Of a stretch of DNA of 64,000 nt, positions 35,886 to 43,989 are shown piece after piece (the stretch's first letter is position 1; each line of letters starts with the position of its first letter). A program made the position numbers and the translations under genes. Source of the stretch: Myxococcus dinghuensis. GTDB taxonomy: Bacteria > Myxococcota > Myxococcia > Myxococcales > Myxococcaceae. Location of the stretch: contig NZ_JAKCFB010000029.1 in assembly GCF_024198235.1 (NCBI RefSeq), positions 57,321 to 121,320 on the forward strand. Direction: 5' to 3'. Under the pieces are notes generated by a model. The model was not told where the DNA came from. It made no database searches and saw only the letters and a list, made by a program, of their open reading frames with translations.

Positions 35886-36470
35886 TCAGGCCCCGGGCCG
35901 AGACCGGCAGGTGCAGTCCAGGCAGCCATGCGCCGCGCACGCCCCGCAGCTTCGCTCGAGCTGGTTCTTCAGCGCCTGTCGCGCCCGGTGCAGGCGCACC
36001 CCCGCGTTGTTGGGGGTGATGCCCGCCTCGCGCGCCACCTCCGGCACCGGGCGCGACTCCAGGTCCACCTGGCGCACCATCTCCGCGTACTCGGGCTTGA
36101 GCGTGGGCAGCAGCGCTCCCACGCACGCGCAGACCGTCCGCCGCAGCTCCGGGTCCTCGATGGGCTCCTGGGCCTCCTGGGCCTCGCGCGCCAGCGCCCT
36201 CCCCTCCGCCGCCTGCCGGCGGTAGTGGTCCACCAGGGCGTTGCGTAGCAGCCTGTAGAACCAGGCCACCGCGCCCTCCCCCTCCAGCGCGCCGCCCTTC
36301 TCCAACGACTTCACGAACGCGGACTGGAGCAGCTCCTCCGCGATCGCCTTGTCCCCAACCCGACGTTCCAGAAATGACAGAAATTGACGGTGATTCTCCA
36401 CGAGCGCCCGCGTGACCGCGTCGCCGTCATCCCGCACCGCCTCCGCTCCGACCTGCGCCTCTCGACCCAT
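35886..36470 (-). CDS. corE: CorE-like ECF sigma factor with Cys-rich tail (probable copper sensor)
   Basis: 194 aa, start ATG with GGGGGGA upstream. Sigma-2 region about 20-90 (ENHRQFLSFLERRVGD, AVAWFYRLLRNALVDHYRR) and sigma-4 about 115-170 (LKPEYAEMVRQVDLESRPVPEVAREAG, NNAGVRLHRARQALK). Two Cys in the linker (Cys114, Cys116, a CxC) and five in the tail (175, 178, 183, 186, 188; CGACAAHGCLDCTC) are the hallmarks of CorE-type sigma factors. In M. xanthus these are switched by copper bound to the Cys-rich domain, without an anti-sigma factor. No anti-sigma gene is adjacent here. Position beside copA and the multicopper oxidase operon supports copper, though CorE2-type members answer to Cd/Zn. 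Confidence 0.88.
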   Translation of the reverse strand: MGREAQVGAEAVRDDGDAVTRALVENHRQFLSFLERRVGDKAIAEELLQSAFVKSLEKGGALEGEGAVAWFYRLLRNALVDHYRRQAAEGRALAREAQEAQEPIEDPELRRTVCACVGALLPTLKPEYAEMVRQVDLESRPVPEVAREAGITPNNAGVRLHRARQALKNQLERSCGACAAHGCLDCTCRSRPGA

Positions 36471-36556
36471 TCCCCCCTCATATCCAGTCCGCGGCGAGGA
36501 GGCGCGCCCATCCCTCCGTCCGTGCGGGCGAAGCGGCGCCCCGTCCCCGGCACTCC

Positions 36557-36572
36557 GTCACGACCTCGTGAC
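36557..36572. promoter_or_regulatory. Perfect 7+7 palindrome in divergent sigma/lysozyme promoter region
   Basis: GTCACGA-CC-TCGTGAC at 36557-36572. It lies 87 bases upstream of the sigma factor start (minus strand) and 20 bases before the TTGACA box of the lysozyme gene. Symmetry and position between divergent genes suit a dimeric regulator. The regulator is unknown. Confidence 0.5.
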
Positions 36573-36591
36573 AAAGCCTCACTGCAATTGT

Positions 36592-36621
36592 TTGACATAC
36601 CCACAATGGACAGACGAATTT
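36592..36621 (+). promoter_or_regulatory. Putative sigma-70 promoter for lysozyme gene, in an AT-rich patch
   Basis: TTGACA (36592-36597) matches the -35 consensus; GAATTT around 36616-36621 is a fair -10. The 36471-36805 interval has no gene, and 36580-36760 is clearly AT-richer than anything around it. The start codon is about 185 bases further, leaving a long leader. Confidence 0.4.
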
Positions 36622-36805
36622 CCAATGTCACGAATACGACACAACGTGCGTCAAAGATCACTGCATGTGAACACAACCCCGCGAACTCATTGGGCCTTTA
36701 TTTACGACTTGGCGCGCAAAGAAACTTTTCCAGCTTTTGATCTGACAATTCCGACATTCGCTGCCCGGGGACTACCTGCCCCAGGGTCTCAAGGGGATGT
36801 CGCCA

Positions 36806-38398
36806 ATGTCGAACAACCTGTCCGTGAGGACTTCGAGCCTCGCGCGTACCCAGACCATTTCGAATGACGCCGGCACGAAGGACCTCAATGCCATCCTCTC
36901 GCGCTACAAGCCCACGGGCGCCTCGCAGCGCACGGCGTCACAGGATGGGCTGACGGCGGGCGTCAACGCCTCCACGAAGATGGCGCAGACGGACGCGGCG
37001 CGGCTGAAGAAGTACGCGGCCGAGTTCGAGGCCGCGGGCAAGAAGTACGACCTGCCGCCCGCGCTGCTGGCCGCCATCGCCAGCCGCGAGTCGCGCGCGG
37101 GCGCGGCGCTGGACAGCCGGGGCCTGGGTGACAACGGCAACGGCTTCGGCCTGATGCAGGTGGACAAGCGCTATCACAAGCCCGAGGGCGGGCCGTACAG
37201 CGCCAACCACATCGACCAGGCGGCCGGCATCCTCAAGGGCTTCCTCAACGACGTGAAGAAGGCGCACCCGGACTGGTCGCCGGAGCAGCAGCTGCGCGGC
37301 GCGGTGGCGGCGTACAACTCCGGCCCGAAGAACGTCCGCACCATCCAGAACATGGACGTGGGCACCACGGGCAACGACTACTCGAACGACGTGTGGGCGC
37401 GCGCCCAGGCGCTGGCGAAGGACTTCGGCGGCACGACGACCAACACGGACCTGCCCGGCTCCGTGACGAAGCCCGGCAACACGCAGACCAACACGGTGAA
37501 GCCGGCCGCGCTGCCCAGGTTCAACGGCAAGTACACGGCGGCGCCCAGCCTTTCGGACGTGAAGGCCGGCAAGGCGGACCTGCACATCGGCCACCAGGGC
37601 GCCGCGGTGCGTGAGCTGCAGAAGAAGCTGGGCGTGGAGGCGGACGGCTTCTTCGGCCCCAAGACGCGCGCGGCGGTGCAGAAGTACCAGCTGGAGCACG
37701 GCCTCAAGCCCCCCCCCGGCAAGGAGGGCTTCGCGGGCGCCGACATGCTGAAGAAGCTCGGCATCACCAACAAGCCGGCCACCAAGCCCACGGGCGACAG
37801 CTTCGAGACCACCAACACGAAGCCGAAGCCGGGCACGACGCAGACCCAAACGGACAACACCACCAACAAGCCGGGCGCGGTGCTGGGCAACGGCGTCACC
37901 ATCGACACCAACAACCCCACGCTCAAGAAGCTGGCCACGTCCCGGCTGGACAACGGCCCCACGGGCTACTGCGTGCAGACGACGCTCAACAACATGCGCC
38001 GGCTGGGCATCCCCAACACGCCGTCCGCCACGGGCAACGACCCGAACAACCCCCGCGGCGGCATGGCGCAGATGCTGCGCAACGGCTGGGAGTCCATCCC
38101 CTTCCCGGGCTCCAAGCAGAAGGCCATCAAGAGCCCGTACGGCAACGCGACCGCCAACGTCGTCACGGCCGACCAGTACCGCCAGCTCGTCAAGGAAGGG
38201 AAGGTGCCGGACGGCGCCATCATCTTCCAGACGCGCCACGGCTGGGACTACAGCGGCGGCTCCAAGGGCAACGACATGGGCGTCGTCCGCAACAACGGGA
38301 AGACCACCCACAACTACGCCGACATGAGCTCCATCATCTATTCGGACTGCAAGGAGGTCGCCATCCTGGTCCCGAAGGACGCCATCAAGCGCGACTGA
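36806..38398 (+). CDS. Modular goose-type lysozyme with PG-binding and cysteine-peptidase-like domains
   Basis: 530 aa from the ATG at 36806 (AAGGGG nine bases upstream; the ATG at 36797 touches that site). No classical signal peptide. Domain 1 (about 60-205) is a G-type lysozyme: catalytic Glu95 in AIASRESRAG, then LGDNGNGFGLMQVDKRYHKP and VAAYNSGPKNV. Domain 2 (about 245-320) is a PG_binding_1 repeat (LHIGHQGAAVREL, FGPKTRAAVQKYQ). A Thr/Asn/Pro-rich linker leads to domain 3 (about 380-530) with Cys in GPTGYCVQTTLNNM, His in FQTRHGWDYSGG and a late Asp/Cys, suggestive of an NlpC/CHAP-like peptidase. It would cut both glycan and peptide of murein, fitting predation or wall turnover. Confidence 0.87.
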   Translation: MSNNLSVRTSSLARTQTISNDAGTKDLNAILSRYKPTGASQRTASQDGLTAGVNASTKMAQTDAARLKKYAAEFEAAGKKYDLPPALLAAIASRESRAGAALDSRGLGDNGNGFGLMQVDKRYHKPEGGPYSANHIDQAAGILKGFLNDVKKAHPDWSPEQQLRGAVAAYNSGPKNVRTIQNMDVGTTGNDYSNDVWARAQALAKDFGGTTTNTDLPGSVTKPGNTQTNTVKPAALPRFNGKYTAAPSLSDVKAGKADLHIGHQGAAVRELQKKLGVEADGFFGPKTRAAVQKYQLEHGLKPPPGKEGFAGADMLKKLGITNKPATKPTGDSFETTNTKPKPGTTQTQTDNTTNKPGAVLGNGVTIDTNNPTLKKLATSRLDNGPTGYCVQTTLNNMRRLGIPNTPSATGNDPNNPRGGMAQMLRNGWESIPFPGSKQKAIKSPYGNATANVVTADQYRQLVKEGKVPDGAIIFQTRHGWDYSGGSKGNDMGVVRNNGKTTHNYADMSSIIYSDCKEVAILVPKDAIKRD

Positions 38399-39008
38399 CG
38401 TCACGCGCGGATGACACGCGCACGGGGAGGTGGCACGCGCCGCCTTCCTCCACGCCGGGCGGCCGGGTGCCTTCGAGCCCCGCCGCCCGGTGTTCGTTTC
38501 CGGCCCCCCGGTGCGACGCGAGGTGCGAGTGATTGACAAGCCCCCGCACACCGTCTATCAGCCATCCCAGCATCCAGAGCGGTCCCGCTTCGGCGGTGGC
38601 CCGACAACCTGGAGTCGGACCTCCAAGGTGTCCAAACGATGCGGTTCTGAGAGCAGGTGCTCTCCGGGCAAACCAAGCGTCCGAAGCGAGGTCAGCCCCT
38701 CCGCTTCGGTGAGAGAGGACCTCCGTGGTTCCCACCGGCAACGCCGCATCCCTCGACGCCCCGCCCCGCCGTGACGCGCTCCGCGTCCGGGCCAGCGCTC
38801 GAATGCGCGGGCCCCGCCTCGCCATGGCCGCGCGAATGCGCTGGCTGATGCGCGCCGGCTAGGGCCCGCCTCCTCCCTCAATCCCTCTCCATTCCCTCTC
38901 CTCGGCGCGAAAGCACGCCGCGATTGCCAGACGTGTGTCCGGCGAACGCGCGCTCGCGCCCTCTCACGACTTCGGGGCGCCGTGGCGCTCCCGTTCGAGG
39001 TTCGCGAC
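38399..39008 (+). other. 610-base leader region with hairpins before thrA
   Basis: No gene is convincing here. The plus strand has a set of hairpins: GAGAGC-AGGT-GCTCTC (38649-38664) and a longer one with CCGAAGCG (38681-38688) against CGCTTCGG (38702-38709), extended by AGG/CCT with one bulge. GGACCTCC occurs twice exactly 100 bases apart (38617, 38717). The downstream gene makes homoserine for threonine and methionine, so an attenuator or metabolite-sensing leader is conceivable. I could not match it to a known riboswitch class. Confidence 0.35.
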
Positions 39009-41510
39009 ATGAGCAGCACGTCCTTCCGGGTGATGAAGTTCGGTGGTTCCTCCGTGGGCTCGCCCCGCCGGTTGCGGCAGGTCCTGGAGTTGATTGGCCT
39101 GCACGCGAAGGCGGGGCCCCTGGCCGTGGTCGTCTCCGCCATGGGCGACACGACGGACTGGCTGCTGGAGGCCGCGGAGCTGGCCACGCGCGGCGAGCTG
39201 GAGGAGGCCCTCACGGTGGTGGCGCGGGTGGCCCACCTGGCGAAGACGAACGCCACCGCGCTGCACCCCGCGCGGGGCACCCCGCTGGCGGCGCGCGTGG
39301 ACCGGCTGCTCGCCCCGCTCCAGCAGCTGCTCCAGGGCATCAGCCTCACCCGCGAGTGCTCACCGGCCTCACGCGACAAGGTGCTCGCCTTCGGGGAGTG
39401 GGTGTCCTCCACGCTGCTGGCGGAGCTGCTGGAGGCCTCCGGCACCCCCGCGGCCTTCCGTGACGCGCGGCAGTTGTTGGTGACGGACGACACGTTCGGC
39501 AACGCGCGGGTGGACGTGGCGCGCACGCGCGAGCAGCTCCAGCGGCAGTCGGCCGGCTGGGGCGCCTCCGTGCCGGTCATCCCCGGCTTCATCGCCGCGA
39601 CGGTGGACGGCCGCACCACCACGCTGGGCCGCAACGGCTCCGACTACACGGCGGCGCTCGTGGCCCAGGGCCTGGGGGCGAGCGAGGTGACGGTGTGGAC
39701 GGACGTGCTGGGCCTGCACACCGCCGACCCGGACCTGGTGAGCGACGCGTACCCCGTGCCGCACCTCACGCACGGCGAGGGCCTGGAGCTGGCCGCGGTG
39801 GGCGTGCGCATGCTGCACCCGCGCACGATGATTCCGCTCATCGAGTCCGGCATCAGCCTGCGCATCCGCAACACCATGCACCCGGACCACCCGGGCACGC
39901 TCATCGACGCCATCGGCTCGCGGGACGGGCAGCGTCCCACCTGCATCGCCACGCGCGAGGACCTGGCCCTGCTGGGCATCGAGGTGCGCAAGCTGTCCGA
40001 CCAGTTCCAGTTGGGCGAGCGGGCCCTGGCCGCGCTGCGCGCCTCCCGCGTCACGGTGTGGATGACGGCGCAGTCCGCCAACGGCCAGTCCCTCGCCGTC
40101 GTCGTGCCGCGTCCGGACGTGGAGCGCGCCCGCGCGGCGTTGGAGACGGAGCTGTCCCAGGAGCTGGCGCGGCGCGAGGTGGAGCCGCTGGGCGTGCGCC
40201 AGCCGGTGACGCTGCTGACGCTGGTGGCCGAGGCCATGGGCCAGGGCGTCAACGTGGCGGGGCGCTTCTTCAGCGCGCTGGGCGCGGTGGGGGTCGGCGT
40301 GCGCGCCAGCGCCCAGGGCGCCAGCTCCCGCTCCATCTCCTGCGTGGTGGACGCGGCCGACACCGCCATCGCGGTCCGCACGACCCACGCCGCGTTCAAC
40401 CTCGCCCACCAGCAGGTGAGCCTGTTCCTGCTCGGCAAGGGCACCGTGGGCGGGCAGTTGCTCGCCCAACTGCGGGCGCAGCAGGACCTGCTGCGCGAGC
40501 GCCACGGCATCGCGTTGCGCGTGGTGGGCCTGGCCGACAGCCGGCACACGCTGTTCGAGCCCGCGGGGCTGTCGCTGGAGGGACTGGAGGAGCGGCTGGC
40601 GCGCGTCGACCGGGGCGAACCCGGGACGCGGACGCTCGTCCCGCTGCTGGACGAGCTGCGCCGGCTGCCCGTGCCCATCCTCGTGGACTGCACGGCGGCG
40701 GGCGACGTGGCCCCGCTCTACACGGAGGCGTTCCGCCGGGGCGTCCACGTGGTGGCCGCCAACAAGCTGCCCCTGGCCCTGCCCTGGGCGGAGCGCGAGG
40801 CGCTCGTCGCCGAGGCGCGGCGCAACCACGTCGCGTACCACTACGAGACGACGGTGGCTTCCAGCCTGCCCGTCATCGACACGCTCGCCAACCTGGTGCG
40901 CACCGGCGACACGGTGCGCCTCATCACCGCGTCGCTGTCCGGCAGCGTGGGCTACATCTGCAACGAGCTGATGGCGGGCGTGCCGCTGTCGGTGGCCGTG
41001 CGCGCGGCGAGGGACCGGGGCTTCACCGAGTCCGACCCGCGCGAGGACCTGAGCGGCGCCGACGTGGCGCGCAAGGCGCTCATCCTCGCCCGCGAGCTGG
41101 GGCTGCCCCTGTCGCTGTCGGACGTGGCGCTGGAGCCGTTCGTCCCCGCGTCGGCCCAGGCCGACGAGCCGACGGAGGCCTTCCTGCGGGGTCTGCGCGC
41201 GCTCGACGGGGAGTACGCGGAGAAGGTGGCGCACTGCCATCCGTCCGGCACCACGCTGCGCTACCTGGCGCGCATCGACCCGTCGAAGCTCGGCACCGGC
41301 ACACCCGTCATCCGCGTGGGCCTGCACGCCGCCGAGGTGGGCCACCCCGCCGCGGACCTGCGCGGCTCCGAGTCCTTCGTGTCCTTCACCACCACGCGGC
41401 ACAGCGACTTCCCGCTCACCGTCCGCGGCGCGGGCGCGGGAGGCGCGGTGACGGCCTCCGGCGTCCTGGCCGATATCCTGCGCGTCTCCCAGACCCTGAG
41501 GGGCCGCTGA
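39009..41510 (+). CDS. thrA: Bifunctional aspartokinase / homoserine dehydrogenase
   Basis: 833 aa from the ATG at 39009 with GAGG eight bases upstream; close to the 820 aa of E. coli ThrA. Kinase part (1-300): KFGGSSVGSP, GFIAATVDGRTTTLGRNGSDYTA. Regulatory ACT repeats about 310-465 (LLGIEVRKLSDQ, SLAVVVPRPD, SRSISCVVDAAD). Dehydrogenase part from about 470: nucleotide loop LLGKGTVGGQL, TASLSGSVGYI, and catalytic GFTESDPREDLSGADVARK. It makes homoserine from aspartate, feeding methionine and threonine. The next genes use homoserine derivatives for methionine. thrB, thrC and a homoserine acyltransferase are not in the window. Feedback control through the ACT domains is expected for the family. 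Confidence 0.95.
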   Translation: MSSTSFRVMKFGGSSVGSPRRLRQVLELIGLHAKAGPLAVVVSAMGDTTDWLLEAAELATRGELEEALTVVARVAHLAKTNATALHPARGTPLAARVDRLLAPLQQLLQGISLTRECSPASRDKVLAFGEWVSSTLLAELLEASGTPAAFRDARQLLVTDDTFGNARVDVARTREQLQRQSAGWGASVPVIPGFIAATVDGRTTTLGRNGSDYTAALVAQGLGASEVTVWTDVLGLHTADPDLVSDAYPVPHLTHGEGLELAAVGVRMLHPRTMIPLIESGISLRIRNTMHPDHPGTLIDAIGSRDGQRPTCIATREDLALLGIEVRKLSDQFQLGERALAALRASRVTVWMTAQSANGQSLAVVVPRPDVERARAALETELSQELARREVEPLGVRQPVTLLTLVAEAMGQGVNVAGRFFSALGAVGVGVRASAQGASSRSISCVVDAADTAIAVRTTHAAFNLAHQQVSLFLLGKGTVGGQLLAQLRAQQDLLRERHGIALRVVGLADSRHTLFEPAGLSLEGLEERLARVDRGEPGTRTLVPLLDELRRLPVPILVDCTAAGDVAPLYTEAFRRGVHVVAANKLPLALPWAEREALVAEARRNHVAYHYETTVASSLPVIDTLANLVRTGDTVRLITASLSGSVGYICNELMAGVPLSVAVRAARDRGFTESDPREDLSGADVARKALILARELGLPLSLSDVALEPFVPASAQADEPTEAFLRGLRALDGEYAEKVAHCHPSGTTLRYLARIDPSKLGTGTPVIRVGLHAAEVGHPAADLRGSESFVSFTTTRHSDFPLTVRGAGAGGAVTASGVLADILRVSQTLRGR

Positions 41511-41535
41511 GCCCCTCCACGAAGGAGCCCCCGCC

Positions 41536-42624
41536 ATGAACATCGCCACGACGCTCGTCCACGCCGGAACCCGCAGGGACCCCGCCACCGGCGCGGTGGC
41601 CGTCCCCGTCCACCACTCCGCCACCTACCAGCACCCCGCGCTCGGCCAGTCCACCGGCTACGACTACTCGCGCACGAAGAACCCCACCCGCGCCGCGCTG
41701 GAGGACGCGCTCGCGCAGCTCGAGGGCGGCGCGCGCGGGCTCGCCTTCGCCTCCGGCATGGCCGCGCTGCACTGCGCGCTCCAGCTCTTCGGCCCCGAGG
41801 ACCACGTCGTCCTCACCGAGGACCTCTACGGCGGCACCTACCGCCTGGTGGACCGGCTCCTGCGCGTACCCCACACGTTCGTGGACACGTCGCGCCCGGA
41901 GGCGGTGCGCGCCGCGCTGCGGCCCAACACGCGGGCGCTGCTGGTGGAGTCGCCCACCAACCCGATGATGAAGACGGCGGACCTGCCGGCGCTCGTCGCC
42001 ATCGCGCGCGAGGCGGGGGTGCTGCTCATCGTCGACAACACGTTCTACACGCCCTACCTCCAGCGCCCGCTGGAGCTGGGCGCGGACATCGTCGTCCACT
42101 CCGCCACCAAGTACCTGGCCGGCCACAACGACGTGGTCGCGGGCGCGCTCGTGGTCCGCGACGCGGCGCTGGGCGAGAAGCTCGCGTACGCGCAGAACGG
42201 CATCGGCGCCATCCTGGGGCCGCAGGACGCGTACCTGGTGATTCGCGGGCTGAAGACGCTGGCGCTGCGGATGGAGAAGCACCAGGCCAACGCGCGCGAG
42301 GTGGCCGCGTTCCTGGCGCGCCACCCGAAGGTGGCCCGCGTCTACTACCCGGGCGCCGGGGGCATGTTGTCCTTCGACGTCACGGACGCCGCGCTGGCGC
42401 CCCAGGTGCTGGGCGCCGTGAAGCTGTGCCTCTTCGCCGAGTCGCTCGGCGGCGTCGAGACGCTCATCACCTACCCCACCACCCAGACACACGCAGACAT
42501 CCCCGCCGAGCGCCGACACGCGCTGGGCATCACCGACCGACTGCTCCGCCTCTCCGTGGGAATCGAGGACTGCCATGACATCATCTCCGACCTGGCCCAG
42601 GCGCTCGACGCCGGCCCCCGCTGA
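41536..42624 (+). CDS. metI: Cystathionine gamma-synthase (MetI-like)
   Basis: 362 aa. Cys/Met-metabolism PLP family: LVHAGTRRDPATGAVAVPVHHS start, STGYDYSRTKNPTR, SSGMAAL-type FASGMAALHCA, PLP-binding Lys in HSATKYLAGHND, and AESLGGVETLITYPTTQTHADIP. These signatures line up closely with B. subtilis MetI, which condenses O-acylhomoserine with cysteine (or sulfide). It starts 25 bases after thrA and its end overlaps the beta-lyase gene by 50 bases, as in metI-metC pairs. Gamma-lyase or O-acetylhomoserine sulfhydrylase activity cannot be excluded. The symbol follows the Bacillus name (metB in enterics); it is not the ABC permease MetI at 45946. Confidence 0.9.
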   Translation: MNIATTLVHAGTRRDPATGAVAVPVHHSATYQHPALGQSTGYDYSRTKNPTRAALEDALAQLEGGARGLAFASGMAALHCALQLFGPEDHVVLTEDLYGGTYRLVDRLLRVPHTFVDTSRPEAVRAALRPNTRALLVESPTNPMMKTADLPALVAIAREAGVLLIVDNTFYTPYLQRPLELGADIVVHSATKYLAGHNDVVAGALVVRDAALGEKLAYAQNGIGAILGPQDAYLVIRGLKTLALRMEKHQANAREVAAFLARHPKVARVYYPGAGGMLSFDVTDAALAPQVLGAVKLCLFAESLGGVETLITYPTTQTHADIPAERRHALGITDRLLRLSVGIEDCHDIISDLAQALDAGPR

Positions 42625-43732
42625 GCGGCGCTTCGCGACCCGCGTGCTGCACACCGGCCACGAGGTGGACCCGGTGACGGGCGCCGCGGCGGTGCCCATC
42701 TACCAGGTGTCCATGTTCGACCAGCCCGGCCTCGACTCGCCGGGGGAGTTCGACTACGCGCGCTCGGGCAACCCCACGCGCAAGTCGCTGGAGGGTGTGC
42801 TCGCCGCGTTGGACGACGCGGCGGGCGCGTTCGCCTTCGGCTCCGGCATGGCCGCGCTCTCCTCCGTGCTGATGCTCTTCAGCGCGGGCGACCACCTGGT
42901 GGTGACGGACGACTGCTACGGCGGCACCTACCGCGTGCTCACGCGCGTCTTCAGCCGCTTCGGAATCAAGGCCACCTTCGTGGACACCAGCGACGTGGAG
43001 GCGGTGCGCGCCGCGTTCCGCCCGGAGACCCGGGGGCTGCTGGTGGAGACGGTGAGCAACCCCTTCCTCCAGCGCACCAACGTCCCGGCCATGGCCGCGC
43101 TCGCGCGCACGTACGGCGCGCTGCTCATCGTCGACAACACCTTCCTGTCCCCAGCGCTGTCACGGCCGCTCACCGAGGGCGCGGACATCGTCATCCACTC
43201 CGCCACCAAGTACCTGGGCGGACACAGCGACGTCGTCGCGGGGACGGTGGCGGTGCGCACGCCGGAGCTGGCGAAGGAGGTCTACTTCCTCCAGAACGCG
43301 GTGGGCGCGGTGCTGGGCCCGCAGGACTGCTTCCTGCTCCAGCGCGGCATCAAGACGCTGCACGTGCGCCTGGAGCGGCAGGTGCGCACCGCCGGGGCCC
43401 TGGCGCGGTGGCTCGGCGGCCGTCCGGAGGTTCGCGAGGTCTTCTACCCGGGCACCGGCGCGGTGGTGTCCTTCCGGCTGGCCCGGGACGCGATGGCGGC
43501 GCCCTTCGTGGAGTCGCTGCGGCTGCCGCTGCTCGGCGTGTCGCTCGGCGCGGTGGAGAGCATCGTCACGGTGCCGGCGAGGCACTCGCACGCCTCCGTG
43601 CCCGCCCCCGAGCGCGAGCGCCGGGGCATCACCGACGGGCTCATCCGTTTCTCCGTGGGCCTGGAAGACGTGGAAGACCTCCAAGCGGACCTGGCCCAGG
43701 CGTTGGGCCGCGCCGTCCGGGAGGCGGCATGA
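42575..43732 (+). CDS. metC: Cystathionine beta-lyase (MetC-like), with shortened loop
   Basis: 385 aa; the ATG at 42575 lies inside the upstream gene, but no other start codon precedes the conserved FATRVLHTG. PLP Lys in HSATKYLGGHSDV. VLTRVFSRFGIKATFVD, QDCFLLQRGIKTLHVRLERQ and RRGITDGLIRFSVGLEDVEDL resemble B. subtilis MetC. It would split cystathionine to homocysteine, pyruvate and ammonia. One oddity: after VFYPG the roughly 15-residue HPG-containing loop found in most family members is missing (VFYPGTGAVVSFRL), as also in the upstream paralogue. Transcription with thrA and metI is likely given the overlap. Confidence 0.88.
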   Translation: MTSSPTWPRRSTPAPAERRFATRVLHTGHEVDPVTGAAAVPIYQVSMFDQPGLDSPGEFDYARSGNPTRKSLEGVLAALDDAAGAFAFGSGMAALSSVLMLFSAGDHLVVTDDCYGGTYRVLTRVFSRFGIKATFVDTSDVEAVRAAFRPETRGLLVETVSNPFLQRTNVPAMAALARTYGALLIVDNTFLSPALSRPLTEGADIVIHSATKYLGGHSDVVAGTVAVRTPELAKEVYFLQNAVGAVLGPQDCFLLQRGIKTLHVRLERQVRTAGALARWLGGRPEVREVFYPGTGAVVSFRLARDAMAAPFVESLRLPLLGVSLGAVESIVTVPARHSHASVPAPERERRGITDGLIRFSVGLEDVEDLQADLAQALGRAVREAA

Positions 43733-43745
43733 GGAGGTGCTCGGG

Positions 43746-43774
43746 TTGACAGCGTCCGGCGGATTGGTTACGTC
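43746..43774 (+). promoter_or_regulatory. Putative promoter of cysK-metNIQ
   Basis: TTGACA (43746-43751), 17-base spacer, TACGTC (43769-43774, only TA conserved). It sits in the 257-base gap before cysK, just after the metC stop, which argues that cysK and the importer form their own transcript. Confidence 0.4.
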
Positions 43775-43989
43775 CTGAGGCGATGCTCGTCTTCGTCGCT
43801 CGCTTCGGAACCTGTTGTCGTGGCGCGTGTTGTCGCGTCCCGACGGGTCCGTCCGTTCGAGCGTACTGAGCGTCCTTCGCGCACAGGCGTGTCCGGCCCG
43901 TCCCCCAGCAGCATCGGAGACGGGCCGTTTCATTTTCCCCACACGCCGGGGCGCAACCGTGGTCCCGGCCCAACCCCCGAGAGACGCGG

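Noticed and set aside
38666..38674. GGGCAAACC, as in c-di-GMP-I (GEMM) riboswitches
   Set aside because: The required second half (GGGACGCAAAGCC-like segment and the tetraloop receptor stem) is not found after it.
38727..38745. CACCGGCAACGCCG resembling the SAM-I riboswitch core
   Set aside because: The conserved AGGGA and GGCCC-x-x-TGAAA parts are missing, so it does not meet the S-box pattern.
43160..43942. 260-codon minus-strand frame reaching into the metC-cysK gap
   Set aside because: Mostly antisense to metC and without recognisable features; the gap contains a better plus-strand promoter candidate.
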